Of a DNA stretch of 32,909 nucleotides, positions 16,295 to 26,067 are shown piece after piece. A model generated the notes under the pieces. The model did no database searches, was not told the origin of the DNA, and saw only the letters and a program-made list of their open reading frames with translations. This stretch comes from Methanoregula sp. Its GTDB lineage: Archaea; Halobacteriota; Methanomicrobia; Methanomicrobiales; Methanospirillaceae. Both the position numbers and the translations under genes were made by a program. Positions within the stretch are counted from its first letter, which is position 1. Each line of letters starts with the position of its first letter. The stretch covers positions 1 through 32,909 of the forward strand of contig JAKLEQ010000012.1 in assembly GCA_022711635.1 (NCBI GenBank). Reading direction: 5' to 3'.

Positions 16295-16409
16295 CAGTAC
16301 CGGAACAGGGCTTGGCCACAACCGCGCAGGGCAGGTCGGGTGCCGGAACGGAAACGACATCCAAGCCCAAATATTCATGCCATCCCGTTCCAAATTGCCC
16401 GGTACTCCC

Positions 16410-16670
16410 ATGCTGACGAGCCATGCGCTCCTCCTGAAATACCGGCATGATCCCCGCTTTTCATTTACCGATGTTGGTATCTGGTACATTGATCGCGGGG
16501 CCCCCGGCGACCGATCATGGGCATATGGGGCGGGCATCCTCGCGCTGGAGTCCCAGTACTTCGAAATAGAATCAGGGAGCGGGACAAAATGCATTCCCTA
16601 TCACCGGATCCGGAGGATAACCTATGCCGGTGGGGTTGCCTGGGAAAAGGGTGATGATGCAGGGGAATGA
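16410..16670 (+). CDS. UPF0248 (DUF504) family protein
   Basis: This 86-residue protein belongs to the archaeal UPF0248/DUF504 family: FTDVGIWYIDRGAPGDRSWAYGAGIL and IPYHRIRRITYAGG match the family's conserved IVYIHRGAPGD and IPYHR-I blocks. Members have been linked by sequence and domain fusions to RNA repair, but no archaeal function is established. The open frame extends far upstream to 15699, where it merely lies opposite the PEGA gene; ATG 16410 begins the conserved domain. A caaatattca element at 16368-16376 could be its TATA box. The stop is directly adjacent to the convergent cdc48 stop, with no space between. Confidence 0.8.
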   Translation: MLTSHALLLKYRHDPRFSFTDVGIWYIDRGAPGDRSWAYGAGILALESQYFEIESGSGTKCIPYHRIRRITYAGGVAWEKGDDAGE

Positions 16671-19088
16671 TTACTGGTATTCCGGCGGCTGGACCTGCTT
16701 GTGGAGCCCGCCCTTGAAGTGCTGGAGGTGTCGCTGGTAGTACTCCCGCAGCCGGTCGTTCATGGTCGGGTGCACTTTTACCCTCGCATCCTCGAAGTGT
16801 TTCCGGGTAATGACCATCGAATTCCCGCGAAGTGCGAGCATGCCGGCCTCCCGGCAGAGGGCTTCGAGATCCGAGCCGACAAAACCTTCGGTCAGTTCCG
16901 CCAGTACTGAGATGAATGCCTCCCGTGACGGGTCCGCAAGCGTAAGGGCCCGATCGTTCATCAGCTCGACAATCCTGCGGCGCCGTGCCCCGACGGAGAG
17001 CCCCCGTGCATCTGCAGGTTTCTTCTCGATTGCTGCGGTGAGATCCTTAACGGTTACTGCCCGTTCCCTGCCCCATGCGTCGGCAAGACCTGCCAGCGCA
17101 TCCTCGTCATAGCCATGGGTCTTTTTCACGATCTCCTCCAGTATCGATCCCTCGAGCGGCATGAACCGGGTATGGATGCTGATGATCTTTTTCCGGTCCT
17201 CCGTGCCTGGTTCCCCGATGTAGACCAGCCGGTCGAACCGGCCGGGCCGGAGGAGTGCCGGGTCAACGATGTCCGGGCGGTTGGTTGCTCCCATGATCAC
17301 GACGTCCCCCAGTTCCACGAGCCCGTCCATCTCGGTTAAGATCTGGTTGAGCACGTTGTCGCTCACGTGCGAGTCCCCCGAGCTCCCCCTTGACGGGGCG
17401 AGCGCGTCGATCTCGTCGAAGAAGATGATCGACGGCGCGACCTGCCGCGCCTTCTTGAAGACCTCACGCACCGCTCGTTCGCTCTCACCGACCCACTTGG
17501 AGAGGAGCTGGGGTCCCCGTACCGGGATGAAGTTGGCGCCGCTCTCGGAGGCGACCGCTTTTGCGATCAGGGTCTTCCCCGTCCCGGGGGGACCGTAGAG
17601 AAGAATCCCCCGCGGCGGCTCGATCCCGAGATCCTCGATTCTCCACGGTTCGCGCAGCGGGATCTCGATCGCTTCCCGGATCTCGGTCTTGGCAGCCTCC
17701 AGCCCGCCGACGTCCTCCCACTTCACGTGCGAGACCTCGAGCATGACCTCGCGCATCGCCGAGGGCCCGACATCCCGGAGAGCGCTGCGGAAGTCCGGCG
17801 GGACCACCTTCAGCGTGTCGAGAACCTCCTGTGGGATCTCGGCTGCGTCGAGATCGAGCGTCGGGAGATACCGGCGCAGGGCGCGGATCGCCCCCTCCCG
17901 GGCGAGCGCCGCAAGGTCTGCACCCACGAAACCATGGGTTTGCTGGGCCAGGACATCGAGGCTTACATCCTCTGCGAGCGGCATGCCGCGGGTATGGATC
18001 TTCAGGATCTCGATCCGGTCAGGCTCCGCGGGTACTCCGATCTCGATCTCCCGGTCGAAGCGTCCCGGCCGGCGCAGGGCCGCGTCGATTGCGTCGACAC
18101 GGTTCGTTGCGCCGATCACCACGACCTGCCCGCGTTCCTCGAGCCCGTCCATCATGGTCAGGAGCTGGGCGACGACCCGGCGCTCGACCTCGCCAGTCAC
18201 CTCTTCCCGCCGGGGCGCGATCGAGTCCAGCTCGTCGATGAAGATGATCGAGGGGGCGTTCTCCCGGGCTTCCTCGAACCTCTCCCGCAGGTTCTGCTCG
18301 CTCTCGCCGTAGTACTTCGAGATGACCTCGGGGCCGGCGATGTGGATGAAGTGCGCCCCGCTCTCGGAAGCGACAGCTTTTGCGATCAGGGTCTTTCCTG
18401 TCCCCGGGGGGCCGTAGAGAAGTACGCCCTTGGGGGGTTCGATCCCCAGTTTCTGGAAGAGCTCCGGGTGCCGGAGCGGGAGCTCGATCGTCTCCCTCAG
18501 GCGCTGGAGCTCGTCTTTCAGCCCGCCGATATCCTCGTACGAGACCCGTTTGACCCCTTCGAACCCGGCTGCGGGCTTATCGGAGAACTCGATCGCCGTG
18601 TTCTTGGTGACGATCACCGCTTCCTCCGGCTCGATCTCGACAACCTTGAACGCCACGATCTGGGGCTGGATGAACGGGAGCCCGAGCATGATGGGTACCG
18701 AATCGTTCTTCGCGACCGGGAAATCGATGAGCCCGTTGAGCACGTGGGGGTTGTTCGCTATCGGGATCTTCTTGGGCAGATCCTCGGGGGGTGCGAGCAC
18801 AATCCGTTTTGCCTCGATCTCGGCCGGGATCGTGGATACCTTCACGTTATCGCCGATCGCGATCCCCGCGTTGATCCGGGTGAAATTATCGATCCGGACC
18901 TTCCGCTGGTTCCAGTCCTCGACAAGCGATCGCCAGACTTTCGCGACAGTCCGGCGTTTTCCCTCAATGGCGACAAGGTCGCCGGGGGATATCTTGAGCG
19001 CGAGCATCGTCTCAGGGTCGAGCCGCGCTTTCCCGCCACCCTGATCGCCGGGGTACGCGGAGTCTACCCTCAGTTGCACTTCAGCCAT
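16671..19088 (-). CDS. cdc48: CDC48/VCP-type AAA+ ATPase
   Basis: The 805-residue protein is the archaeal homologue of CDC48/p97 (VAT), a hexameric unfoldase that extracts and unfolds proteins, often for the proteasome. The N-domain (about 1-180) contains the double-psi barrel region. D1 has Walker A GPPGTGKT near residue 226 and Walker [10 protein letters not shown]2 has Walker A near 499 and Walker B IIFFDEID; both have the R-finger region [20 protein letters not shown]. The C-terminus ends QPPEYQ without the hydrophobic-Tyr-X motif found in some homologues that dock to the proteasome. Two ATGs compete. ATG 19103 is only about 17 nt from the TATA centre, probably upstream of the transcription start, whereas ATG 19088 ([16 protein letters not shown]) is about 32 nt away and matches the family start. 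Confidence 0.96.
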   Translation of the reverse strand: MAEVQLRVDSAYPGDQGGGKARLDPETMLALKISPGDLVAIEGKRRTVAKVWRSLVEDWNQRKVRIDNFTRINAGIAIGDNVKVSTIPAEIEAKRIVLAPPEDLPKKIPIANNPHVLNGLIDFPVAKNDSVPIMLGLPFIQPQIVAFKVVEIEPEEAVIVTKNTAIEFSDKPAAGFEGVKRVSYEDIGGLKDELQRLRETIELPLRHPELFQKLGIEPPKGVLLYGPPGTGKTLIAKAVASESGAHFIHIAGPEVISKYYGESEQNLRERFEEARENAPSIIFIDELDSIAPRREEVTGEVERRVVAQLLTMMDGLEERGQVVVIGATNRVDAIDAALRRPGRFDREIEIGVPAEPDRIEILKIHTRGMPLAEDVSLDVLAQQTHGFVGADLAALAREGAIRALRRYLPTLDLDAAEIPQEVLDTLKVVPPDFRSALRDVGPSAMREVMLEVSHVKWEDVGGLEAAKTEIREAIEIPLREPWRIEDLGIEPPRGILLYGPPGTGKTLIAKAVASESGANFIPVRGPQLLSKWVGESERAVREVFKKARQVAPSIIFFDEIDALAPSRGSSGDSHVSDNVLNQILTEMDGLVELGDVVIMGATNRPDIVDPALLRPGRFDRLVYIGEPGTEDRKKIISIHTRFMPLEGSILEEIVKKTHGYDEDALAGLADAWGRERAVTVKDLTAAIEKKPADARGLSVGARRRRIVELMNDRALTLADPSREAFISVLAELTEGFVGSDLEALCREAGMLALRGNSMVITRKHFEDARVKVHPTMNDRLREYYQRHLQHFKGGLHKQVQPPEYQ

Positions 19089-19135
19089 TACCTTAAAGGT
19101 CATATACGGTGGGATTTATAAGTACTGTCAGAGTT
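19089..19135. promoter_or_regulatory. Overlapping divergent promoters of cdc48 and larC
   Basis: The 47 bp between the two start codons hold ttataaat (about 19116-19124, minus strand) centred about 32 nt before the cdc48 ATG. They also hold catata (about 19100-19106, plus strand) about 32 nt before the larC ATG. Each TATA element lies in the other gene's predicted initiation region. Confidence 0.45.
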
Positions 19136-20332
19136 ATGCGGTATCTTATCCTCGATCCCTTCCACGGTGCCGCCGGCGATATGGTAACGGCAGCACTCAT
19201 CGGCTGCGGGGCCGATCGCGACCGCGTGGCAATGGCGATGGGCTCCGTCGTAGCCGACCCTGCAATCACCACGGTGCCGCGGTGCGGGATCCAGGCGGTG
19301 CGCATCGAGACCCGGGCCGGGCACACGTACCGTACGCTTGAAGAGGTACTGGCGCGGTGTGACCGTGCCGTGACGACGGACGCGGTGCGTGCGATGGCGC
19401 ACCGGGTCTTTGAGCGTATTGCCGCAGCGGAAGGGCGGATTCATGGCGGCACGCCCCATTTCCACGAGGTAGGGGCGGATGATGCGATCGCCGACGTGAT
19501 CGGTGCCTGCACCGCCCTGCAGACGCTGGGGGTCGACGGTGTCGCCGTCCTTCCGATTGCCCTTGGCCGGGGATCGGTTACGGGGTCGCACGGAACATAT
19601 CCGGTCCCGGCTCCCGCGACGCTCGCGATCCTCGAAGGATCAAGCCTTGCCATCCGCCCCTGCGATGATGAGGGGGAAATGCTGACACCGACGGGAGCTG
19701 CGCTGCTTGCGGAGTTTGCGACGGTCCGGGAACAGGATATCGGACCATATACCATCATATCTGCCGGGTATGGCGCCGGTACCCGCGATCCTCCGGGGTT
19801 CCCGAATGTGCTCCGGGCGACAATTGTCGAGACCGTGCCGGAGACCACCCGGGAGGACTGCGTCGATATCCTCGAGACCAATATCGACGATGCCAGCGGG
19901 GAAGTGATCGGAAACGCGATAGCCCGGTGTATGGAGGAGGGGGCACGGGATGCAAGCGCCATCCCCCTCGTCATGAAGAAGGGGCGCCCCGGCAACCTCA
20001 TCCGGGTTATCTGCACACAGGACAGGAGCTTCTTCCTTGCCGCACTCCTCGCACGGGAACTTGGGACGCTCGGGATCCGGTGCATACCCGCAGTCCATCG
20101 GTTCATCGCAGAACGAACGACGGGCGAGGTCCCCGTAACCGTCGAAGGGAAGATGCGGATGATCCCGGTCAAGTATGGCTGGCTCGACGGGAATGTCTAT
20201 TCCGTAAAACCTGAGTTCGAGGCCGCACGGGAGTGGGCGGGGGAGCTCGGCGTCCCGGTCCGTACCGTGCTCCGGGCAGCCACGGATGCCGGCTGGAAAT
20301 TTTTAAAGGAGGGACATGGCAGACACCCGTGA
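19136..20332 (+). CDS. larC: LarC-type nickel-insertion protein
   Basis: LarC is a CTP-dependent cyclometallase that inserts nickel into the pincer nucleotide (NPN) cofactor of lactate racemase LarA and related enzymes. The 398-residue product is full length. It has the N-terminal LarC1 part (YLILDPFHGAAGDM, PHFHEVGADDAIADVIG, LPIALGRGSV..HGTYPVPAPAT, LTPTGAALL) and the C-terminal LarC2 part (ILETNIDDASGEVIG, PLVMKKGRPGN, VKYGWLDGNVYSVKPEFE). Unlike some bacterial genes it is not split by a programmed frameshift. No LarB, LarE or LarA is in the window, so the client enzyme is unknown. ATG 19136 begins the conserved segment and follows a TATA-like catata. Its last 17 bases overlap radB. Confidence 0.92.
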   Translation: MRYLILDPFHGAAGDMVTAALIGCGADRDRVAMAMGSVVADPAITTVPRCGIQAVRIETRAGHTYRTLEEVLARCDRAVTTDAVRAMAHRVFERIAAAEGRIHGGTPHFHEVGADDAIADVIGACTALQTLGVDGVAVLPIALGRGSVTGSHGTYPVPAPATLAILEGSSLAIRPCDDEGEMLTPTGAALLAEFATVREQDIGPYTIISAGYGAGTRDPPGFPNVLRATIVETVPETTREDCVDILETNIDDASGEVIGNAIARCMEEGARDASAIPLVMKKGRPGNLIRVICTQDRSFFLAALLARELGTLGIRCIPAVHRFIAERTTGEVPVTVEGKMRMIPVKYGWLDGNVYSVKPEFEAAREWAGELGVPVRTVLRAATDAGWKFLKEGHGRHP

Positions 20333-20987
20333 AAGCACCGGCATTCCGGCTCTTGACCGTCTTCTCGCTGGCGGGATCGAGCGGAAGGTTATCACCCAGA
20401 TTGTCGGAGAACCGGCGAGCGGCAAGACCAGCCTCTGCCTTATTGCCGCCGTTGCCTGCCTCAGAAGCGGCCGGGCCGTCGTCTGGATCGACTCCGAGGG
20501 ATTCTCAGTTGAACGGTTCCGCCAGGTCGCCGGGGAAGAGGCAGAGACACTTGCCGACCGGCTCTTCCTCTACGAACCGACCGATTTCGCCCGGCAGGGT
20601 ACGATGATCCTCGAAGCGGACAAGACGATCCGGTCCCGGAATGTCGGGCTCATCGTCGTGGATTCAGCTACCGCCCTGTACCGGACGGAACTCGAGCACG
20701 GGAAGGACGCGATGCAGGCCCTCACCCGGCAGATGCTTGTCCTTCTCGGTTTTGCCCGCCGGTACGACATCCCGGTGCTCATCACTAACCAGGTCTACCG
20801 GGATCCCGCAAAGAACATGTATTTCGGGCTCGGTGGTACCGCTCTCGAGCACATCTCCAAGGCGATCGTCATGCTCGAACGCCGTATAAATCTTGGCGAA
20901 CGGAAGGCGACACTTATGAAACACCGGTCCATTCCCCCGGGCGGCTCCTTTACCTTCATCATGACCGGCGACGGGATCAGCGCCTGA
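20316..20987 (+). CDS. radB: RadB, RecA-superfamily recombinase paralogue
   Basis: RadB is the euryarchaeal RadA paralogue that acts as a recombination mediator, promoting RadA function and repair. The 223-residue protein is the bare RecA core with no N-terminal helix-hairpin-helix domain, as expected for RadB. It has Walker A GEPASGKTS (31-39), the Walker B strand VGLIVVDSAT (about 109-118), the loop region TNQVYRDPAKNMYFGLGGTALEHISK, and the C-terminal strand RSIPPGGSFTFIMTGDGI. A very strong Shine-Dalgarno, aaaggaggg, lies inside the end of larC, 4 bases before ATG 20316, so translation is coupled to larC. No functional link between nickel insertion and recombination is known. Confidence 0.95.
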   Translation: MADTRESTGIPALDRLLAGGIERKVITQIVGEPASGKTSLCLIAAVACLRSGRAVVWIDSEGFSVERFRQVAGEEAETLADRLFLYEPTDFARQGTMILEADKTIRSRNVGLIVVDSATALYRTELEHGKDAMQALTRQMLVLLGFARRYDIPVLITNQVYRDPAKNMYFGLGGTALEHISKAIVMLERRINLGERKATLMKHRSIPPGGSFTFIMTGDGISA

Positions 20988-21017
20988 CTGCACCAGTCTG
21001 TATCAAAATTAGAAACC

Positions 21018-21025
21018 TTATATCA
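21018..21025 (+). promoter_or_regulatory. TATA box of the giant PAS protein gene
   Basis: The element cttatatc is centred about 30 nt before the TTG at 21051, predicting a leader of only a few bases. A second AT-rich stretch (gaaatattaaaaataca) lies directly before the start. No Shine-Dalgarno sequence precedes the TTG. Confidence 0.45.
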
Positions 21026-21050
21026 ATCCCGGCGAAATATTAAAAATACA

Positions 21051-24000
21051 TTGGCTCTCAAGAAGGAGATCACCAAGCAGATCCGGGACCTGCTGCGGCA
21101 GAACCCGGGTGGCCTTTCTATCACTGCCATCGTGCGGCAGATCCCCATCAACCGGAACACTGCCGGGCGGTACCTCGAGAACCTGATGGTCTCCGGGCAG
21201 GTAGAGATGCGCCATTTCGGCATGGCAAAGATTTACAGCCTCGCCCAGCGTGTCCCGCTCTCGGCAATGCTCTCGATCTCTTCAGAGCTCATCATGCTGC
21301 TCGACCGGAGCCGACGGGTCATCTACGCCAACGAGCCCATGCTCGATTTTCTGGACGTGACCCAGCGGGGATTATACGGCAAGGCGATTGAGTATACAGC
21401 CCTCCTGAATGTCTTCGATGAAGAATTCGATGCGCTCAGGAGGAAGGTCCAGGAAGGGATTGCCGGCAAGGAGTGGTCCGGGGAGATCGCAGCGAGAAAC
21501 GGAACGATCATCTTCTCCTGCAGGATCGCACCGGCGGTGTTCGAGGAGGGGCAGCGCGGTGTCTCGATCCTTCTCGAAAATATCACGGAGCGGAAAAAAA
21601 CCGAGAAGGCCATCCGGGAGTCTGAAGAGACCCTCCGATCGGTTGCTGACAACACCCCGGATACCATCCTGCTGACGGATCTTGAAGGGAAGATCCTCTT
21701 TATCAACCACTCGTTTACCATCCCGCCGGAAGAGATCCCCCGCCGCTCGGTCTTCGAGTTCATCCCGGAAAAGTATCACGCCCGGGCGAAGGCCAGTATC
21801 ATGCAGGTTGTCAAAACCGGGAACGTGGCGGTCTACCAGTCCGATCACCGTTTCCCTGGCGGGGAGGTCCGGTATTTCGAGTCCACGATCGGACCGGTCT
21901 TCCACGAAAGCAAGGTTATCGCGCTCGTCATCAACAGCCGCGACATCACCGAGCGCATCCTTTCAGAACAGGATCTCCGCGAGAGCGAGGACCGGTACCG
22001 CTCGCTCGTCGAAGTCTCGCCCGATGCAATCTTCCTCCACCAGGACGGGCAGATCATCTACATGAACCCTGCCGCCAGAAAAATCCTCGAGATCCCGTCT
22101 CTCCCGGCAAGCCTGTCTTCAGCAGTTATCGATCGAATACCGCCCGATATCCGGGAGACCGTACGGGAGAATATCCGGAGCGACCTGAATGGCGAAATGA
22201 CACCCCCGCTCGAGATTCCTTTCCAGCGGCACGATGGCTCATGGATAATTCTCGACGGCAGAGGGGTCGGGACGCTTGTCGGGGGCAGAGCTGCCGTCCA
22301 GGTCACCCTGCGGGACATCACCGAACGGAAGAAGGCGGAAGATGCCGTCCGGGAGAGTAAACGCAGGCTGGTGTCCTCGCAGCATATCGCCCGTCTCGGC
22401 GATGTGACCTGGGACCTGAAGACGGGAAAGGCTACCTGGTCTGAAGGGATGTACAGGCTCCTTGGTTTTGACCCGGCTGAGAGGATCGACGCCGGCCGTG
22501 TCTATCTCATGAACCATCATCCCGATGATCGCGAGCGGGTCAGTGCATGGCTGGATGCAGCAATCAGTTCTCCCGGCGACCGTATCCCCCCGAACGAATA
22601 CCGGATTATCCGTGCCGACGGCGAGGTTCTCACCGTCCACGCCGAGGGGGAGATCCAGCGGGTCGACGGGAAGCCGGCCCGGGTCATGGTAACCATCCAG
22701 GACATCACGGAGCGTAAGGAGGCAGAGGATGCGATCCGGAAGAGCCGGTTCAAGCTTGGCGAAGCCCTCGACCTTGCCCGGATGGCAAACTGGGAGTACG
22801 ATGTCGGCAGAAATGTATTCACCTTCGACGACAGGTTCTATGCACTCTACGGGACGACTGCGGAACGGGAGGGTTCTAACGAGATGTGCCCGGATACCTA
22901 TGTCCGGGAGTTCATCCATCCTGACGACCGGTTCATCATGGAGCCGACCATGCGGGCCGCCCTGACCGCGACCGATCCCGATTATCATGCGGAGGTGGAA
23001 CACCGAATCGTCCGCAGGGACGGCGCGGTACGCCATATCGCCGTGCACATCCGGGTCATCCTTGACAACGAAGGACGGGTAGCAAGGACCTATGGAACGA
23101 ACCAGGACATCACCGTGCGGAAGGAGGCGGAGATCGCGCTGCGGAAAAGCCGCCAGTACCTCGAGGATGCCATGGATACGGCAGACCTCTATACGTGGGA
23201 GTACAACCCCGGGACGGATATGTTCCTGTTCAATGACCGCTTCTTCACATTATTCGGGACAGATGCCGGAATTGAGGATGGCTACACTGTACCTATGGAG
23301 GGGTTCATCCGGACGTATGTCCACCCGGACGACCGTGATGTCCTGTTCGCAGCGCTGAGACGAATCCGGCAGTCTCCCGAATCCCAGTTCGTATCCCGGA
23401 GGGAGGGAAAGATCATCCGCAGGGACGGATGCATCCGGCATGTCCTTGCGCTCACCCGCATCCTCCGGAACCCGGAGAACGGGACGATGTCAGTCCAGGG
23501 CACGCTCCAGGATATCACCGACCAGAAACAGGTTGAAGAGGCGCTGCGGAAGAGCAGGCAGCAGCTTGAGGATGCAATGGGGATGGCAGACCTGTACACG
23601 TGGGAATACGATCCCGCCGCGGACACCTTCCTGTTCAACGACCACCTCTTCCCTCTGTTCGGAACGACCCCTGATCAGGAAGGCGGATACGCAATACCGT
23701 CGGACACGTTTCTCCGGGAGTTCGTTCATCCGGCTGACCGCTCCGATCTTATCCGGGGGGTCGAGAACTCCCTGAAATCGGCCGATCCTCACTATGTGGG
23801 GAGGAACGAGGCCAGGATTATCCGGAAGGACGGTGAGATCCGCCACGTCGTCACGCTTATCCGTGCCCAGAAGGACCCGGAGCGGGAGGCTGTCCTCGTC
23901 CAGGGCACGCTCCAGGATGTCACCCGGCAGAAACGAGCGGAAGCTGCAATCCGCGAGAGCGAGGCGACAGCACGCGCCCTGATCAACGCCCCGACAGACC

Positions 24001-25820
24001 GGATCATCCTTACAGATAACGCCGGGAGAATTTTAGATCTCAACGAAGCGGCAGCACAGAGCCTTGGGAAGAAACGCGATGAGATCATGGGGAAACCCCC
24101 GTCAGCCGTTCTTTCTCCGGCAAGTGCCGCCGTCAGGATGCCCAGGATGATGGACGTCATCGCGACCGGAAAAGCGGCCCGGTTCATTGATGAACGCGAG
24201 GGAATCTGGTTCGACAATGTCATTTATCCGGTCTTCAATCCGCAGGGGGAGGTCGCACGCCTTGCCATTGTCGCCCGCGATATCACGGATCAGAAACACG
24301 CGGAGGCCGCACTCCGGGAGAGCGAAAGCAGGTACCGCACCCTCGCCGAAGCCTCACAGGATATCATCTTCCTCATCGGCCAGGATGACACCGTGGAATA
24401 CGTCAACAGCTATGCCGCCGCCATGCTGGGAATTCCTGCCGGGCAGATTATCGGCAGGAATCGCTCGTCCTTCTTTAAGGGGGAACTGGGAGAACGGCAG
24501 GCACGGGGACTGCGCCGGGTGTTCGAGACGGGAAAAGCGGGGAGGAGCGAGGGGCCGATGGAGATGTCCGGGAGCCTGCACTGGTTCGATCACTTCCTCA
24601 TGCCGATAACCGATGCGAATGGAAAGGTCACCGCCGTCCTGGGGGTCTCGCGTGACATCACGGACCGCAGGAGCACCGAAAAGGCACTTGCGGAGAGCGA
24701 GGACCGCTACCGTGACCTCATCACGACCACCCCGGATATCATCTGGGAAGCGGATACTGAGCGGCGTCTTGTCTATGTCAGCCCGGCGGTTGAACAGATC
24801 CTCGGGTATCGCCCGGAAGAGTTGATCGGCCGCTCTCCGTTCGAATTCTTCGATCCGGAGGTCCGGGCCCGGAGCCAGGGTGCATTCGACAATGTCGTCA
24901 GGATGAATGCGCCACTCATCGTGTTTGATTCCCGCTGGCTGCATAAGGACGGCCACGTGGTGATCCTCGAGACCCGGGCACGGCCGATCATCCGGGGCGA
25001 TGGTTCTTTTGCAGGATTCCGGGGGATTGACCGGGATGTCACCGAACAACGGAAGACTGAGGGGGCACTTGCCGAGAGCGAGAAGCGTTTCCGGGATCTT
25101 GCCGAACTGCTCCCCCAGAATGTCTGGGAATGTTCTATCGATGGGAAACTGACGTTTGCCAACCGCTACAGTTTCGAGATGTACCGGTACGCACCGGAGG
25201 ATATACAGAAGGGATTGTATATCTGGCAGATGATACACCCCGACGACCGGGAGCGGGTGATGGGGGATTTTATTGAGGCACTGAAACATCCCCCGGAGGA
25301 TTTTCCGACGCACCATGAATATACCGCAGTACGCAGCGACGGGAGCACCTTCCCGGTCATCATGTACCATGTCCCCGTTATCAGCGACAACACGATCACG
25401 GGGATGCGGGGTATCGGGATCGATCTCACCGGGCGCAGGCAGATGGAAGAGGCGCTGATGGAGACGATCCGTGCCTACCGGCTGCTTGCCGAGACTTCGG
25501 TCGACATCATTACGCGGATCAGGGCGGATGGCACCTGCATCTATGCTTCACCGGCAGTACGGGGGGTTCTCGGCTTCGAACCGGAAGAGGTTGTGGGGCT
25601 GTCGGCACTGGAATATGTCCACCCGGACGATCTCGGCCATGTGATGGAGATGATCGCAGCGTTCAGCTCCAACGGAAACAAGACCGGGACCGACACGTTC
25701 CGCATACGGCATAAGGACGGCTCGTATATACGGTTTGAAGCAACCATCCGTGCAACCCGCGACGAGGGGGGGCAGATTGCAGAGTTCACGCTGGTCTGCC
25801 GTTCCGTCGGCACAGACTAG
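21051..25820 (+). CDS. Giant multi-PAS protein with N-terminal winged helix
   Basis: The 1589-residue cytoplasmic protein starts with a winged helix-turn-helix (about 1-64: KQIRDLLRQNPGGLSITAIVRQIPINRNTAGRYLENLMVSG shortened: ITAIVRQIPINRNTAGRYL is the HTH). It then runs through twelve PAS domains beginning near residues 69, 197, 318, 442, 570, 706, 841, 975, 1097, 1222, 1350 and 1478. Each ends in a PAC segment (DITERK-, DITDQK- or DVTEQR-like) and a short helical linker (AxRESExRYR). There are no membrane segments and no HisKA, HATPase, GAF or receiver domain; it stops at the end of the last PAS. It is therefore best read as a one-component DNA-binding sensor or signalling scaffold, not a kinase. 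PAS 6 and 7 are close duplicates. TTG 21051 is the only start that keeps the winged helix; the next in-frame ATG would remove it. Confidence 0.85.
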   Translation: MALKKEITKQIRDLLRQNPGGLSITAIVRQIPINRNTAGRYLENLMVSGQVEMRHFGMAKIYSLAQRVPLSAMLSISSELIMLLDRSRRVIYANEPMLDFLDVTQRGLYGKAIEYTALLNVFDEEFDALRRKVQEGIAGKEWSGEIAARNGTIIFSCRIAPAVFEEGQRGVSILLENITERKKTEKAIRESEETLRSVADNTPDTILLTDLEGKILFINHSFTIPPEEIPRRSVFEFIPEKYHARAKASIMQVVKTGNVAVYQSDHRFPGGEVRYFESTIGPVFHESKVIALVINSRDITERILSEQDLRESEDRYRSLVEVSPDAIFLHQDGQIIYMNPAARKILEIPSLPASLSSAVIDRIPPDIRETVRENIRSDLNGEMTPPLEIPFQRHDGSWIILDGRGVGTLVGGRAAVQVTLRDITERKKAEDAVRESKRRLVSSQHIARLGDVTWDLKTGKATWSEGMYRLLGFDPAERIDAGRVYLMNHHPDDRERVSAWLDAAISSPGDRIPPNEYRIIRADGEVLTVHAEGEIQRVDGKPARVMVTIQDITERKEAEDAIRKSRFKLGEALDLARMANWEYDVGRNVFTFDDRFYALYGTTAEREGSNEMCPDTYVREFIHPDDRFIMEPTMRAALTATDPDYHAEVEHRIVRRDGAVRHIAVHIRVILDNEGRVARTYGTNQDITVRKEAEIALRKSRQYLEDAMDTADLYTWEYNPGTDMFLFNDRFFTLFGTDAGIEDGYTVPMEGFIRTYVHPDDRDVLFAALRRIRQSPESQFVSRREGKIIRRDGCIRHVLALTRILRNPENGTMSVQGTLQDITDQKQVEEALRKSRQQLEDAMGMADLYTWEYDPAADTFLFNDHLFPLFGTTPDQEGGYAIPSDTFLREFVHPADRSDLIRGVENSLKSADPHYVGRNEARIIRKDGEIRHVVTLIRAQKDPEREAVLVQGTLQDVTRQKRAEAAIRESEATARALINAPTDRIILTDNAGRILDLNEAAAQSLGKKRDEIMGKPPSAVLSPASAAVRMPRMMDVIATGKAARFIDEREGIWFDNVIYPVFNPQGEVARLAIVARDITDQKHAEAALRESESRYRTLAEASQDIIFLIGQDDTVEYVNSYAAAMLGIPAGQIIGRNRSSFFKGELGERQARGLRRVFETGKAGRSEGPMEMSGSLHWFDHFLMPITDANGKVTAVLGVSRDITDRRSTEKALAESEDRYRDLITTTPDIIWEADTERRLVYVSPAVEQILGYRPEELIGRSPFEFFDPEVRARSQGAFDNVVRMNAPLIVFDSRWLHKDGHVVILETRARPIIRGDGSFAGFRGIDRDVTEQRKTEGALAESEKRFRDLAELLPQNVWECSIDGKLTFANRYSFEMYRYAPEDIQKGLYIWQMIHPDDRERVMGDFIEALKHPPEDFPTHHEYTAVRSDGSTFPVIMYHVPVISDNTITGMRGIGIDLTGRRQMEEALMETIRAYRLLAETSVDIITRIRADGTCIYASPAVRGVLGFEPEEVVGLSALEYVHPDDLGHVMEMIAAFSSNGNKTGTDTFRIRHKDGSYIRFEATIRATRDEGGQIAEFTLVCRSVGTD

Positions 25821-26067
25821 ACCCGGGTGCAGGGGCGATCATCCCCCAGACTTCGGGAAACCCGTCTCTCCATCGTTCCACGTTTCTGATTCAGTACCGC
25901 GTCCCGGGCCGGGGCAGGATCCCGTGGGCCCGGACACCTTTCCCCTCAGGACCGGTCCGGTCTCTCCCGTGGCGGGCGGATGCCTCAGGTGCTCTCCCGG
26001 CGAGCCCCCGCGTAACCTGTCGCGAGCGCGACGGCAGGCAGCCCTTCCGGTCTTCTGGCGTTCCGGA
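25821..26067. other. GC-rich convergent intergenic region with inverted repeats
   Basis: No convincing gene is visible in these 247 bp between the stops of the PAS protein and the SRAP protein. It contains a short palindrome ggaccggtcc and a GC-rich stem-loop at 26019-26032 (gtcgcg/cgcgac), either of which could assist bidirectional termination. No T-run follows them. Confidence 0.35.

Noticed and set aside
15699-16409. Long N-terminal extension of the UPF0248 protein
   Set aside because: This part is antisense to the PEGA gene; the conserved family domain starts at 16410.
17727-19121. 464-codon plus-strand open frame
   Set aside because: It lies exactly opposite cdc48. The GC-rich codon pattern of that gene keeps the antisense frame open, and the product is acidic low-complexity without any motif.
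21051-25820. Histidine kinase in the PAS protein
   Set aside because: No HisKA H-box and no N, G1 or G2 ATP-binding motifs are present; the protein ends at the twelfth PAS domain.
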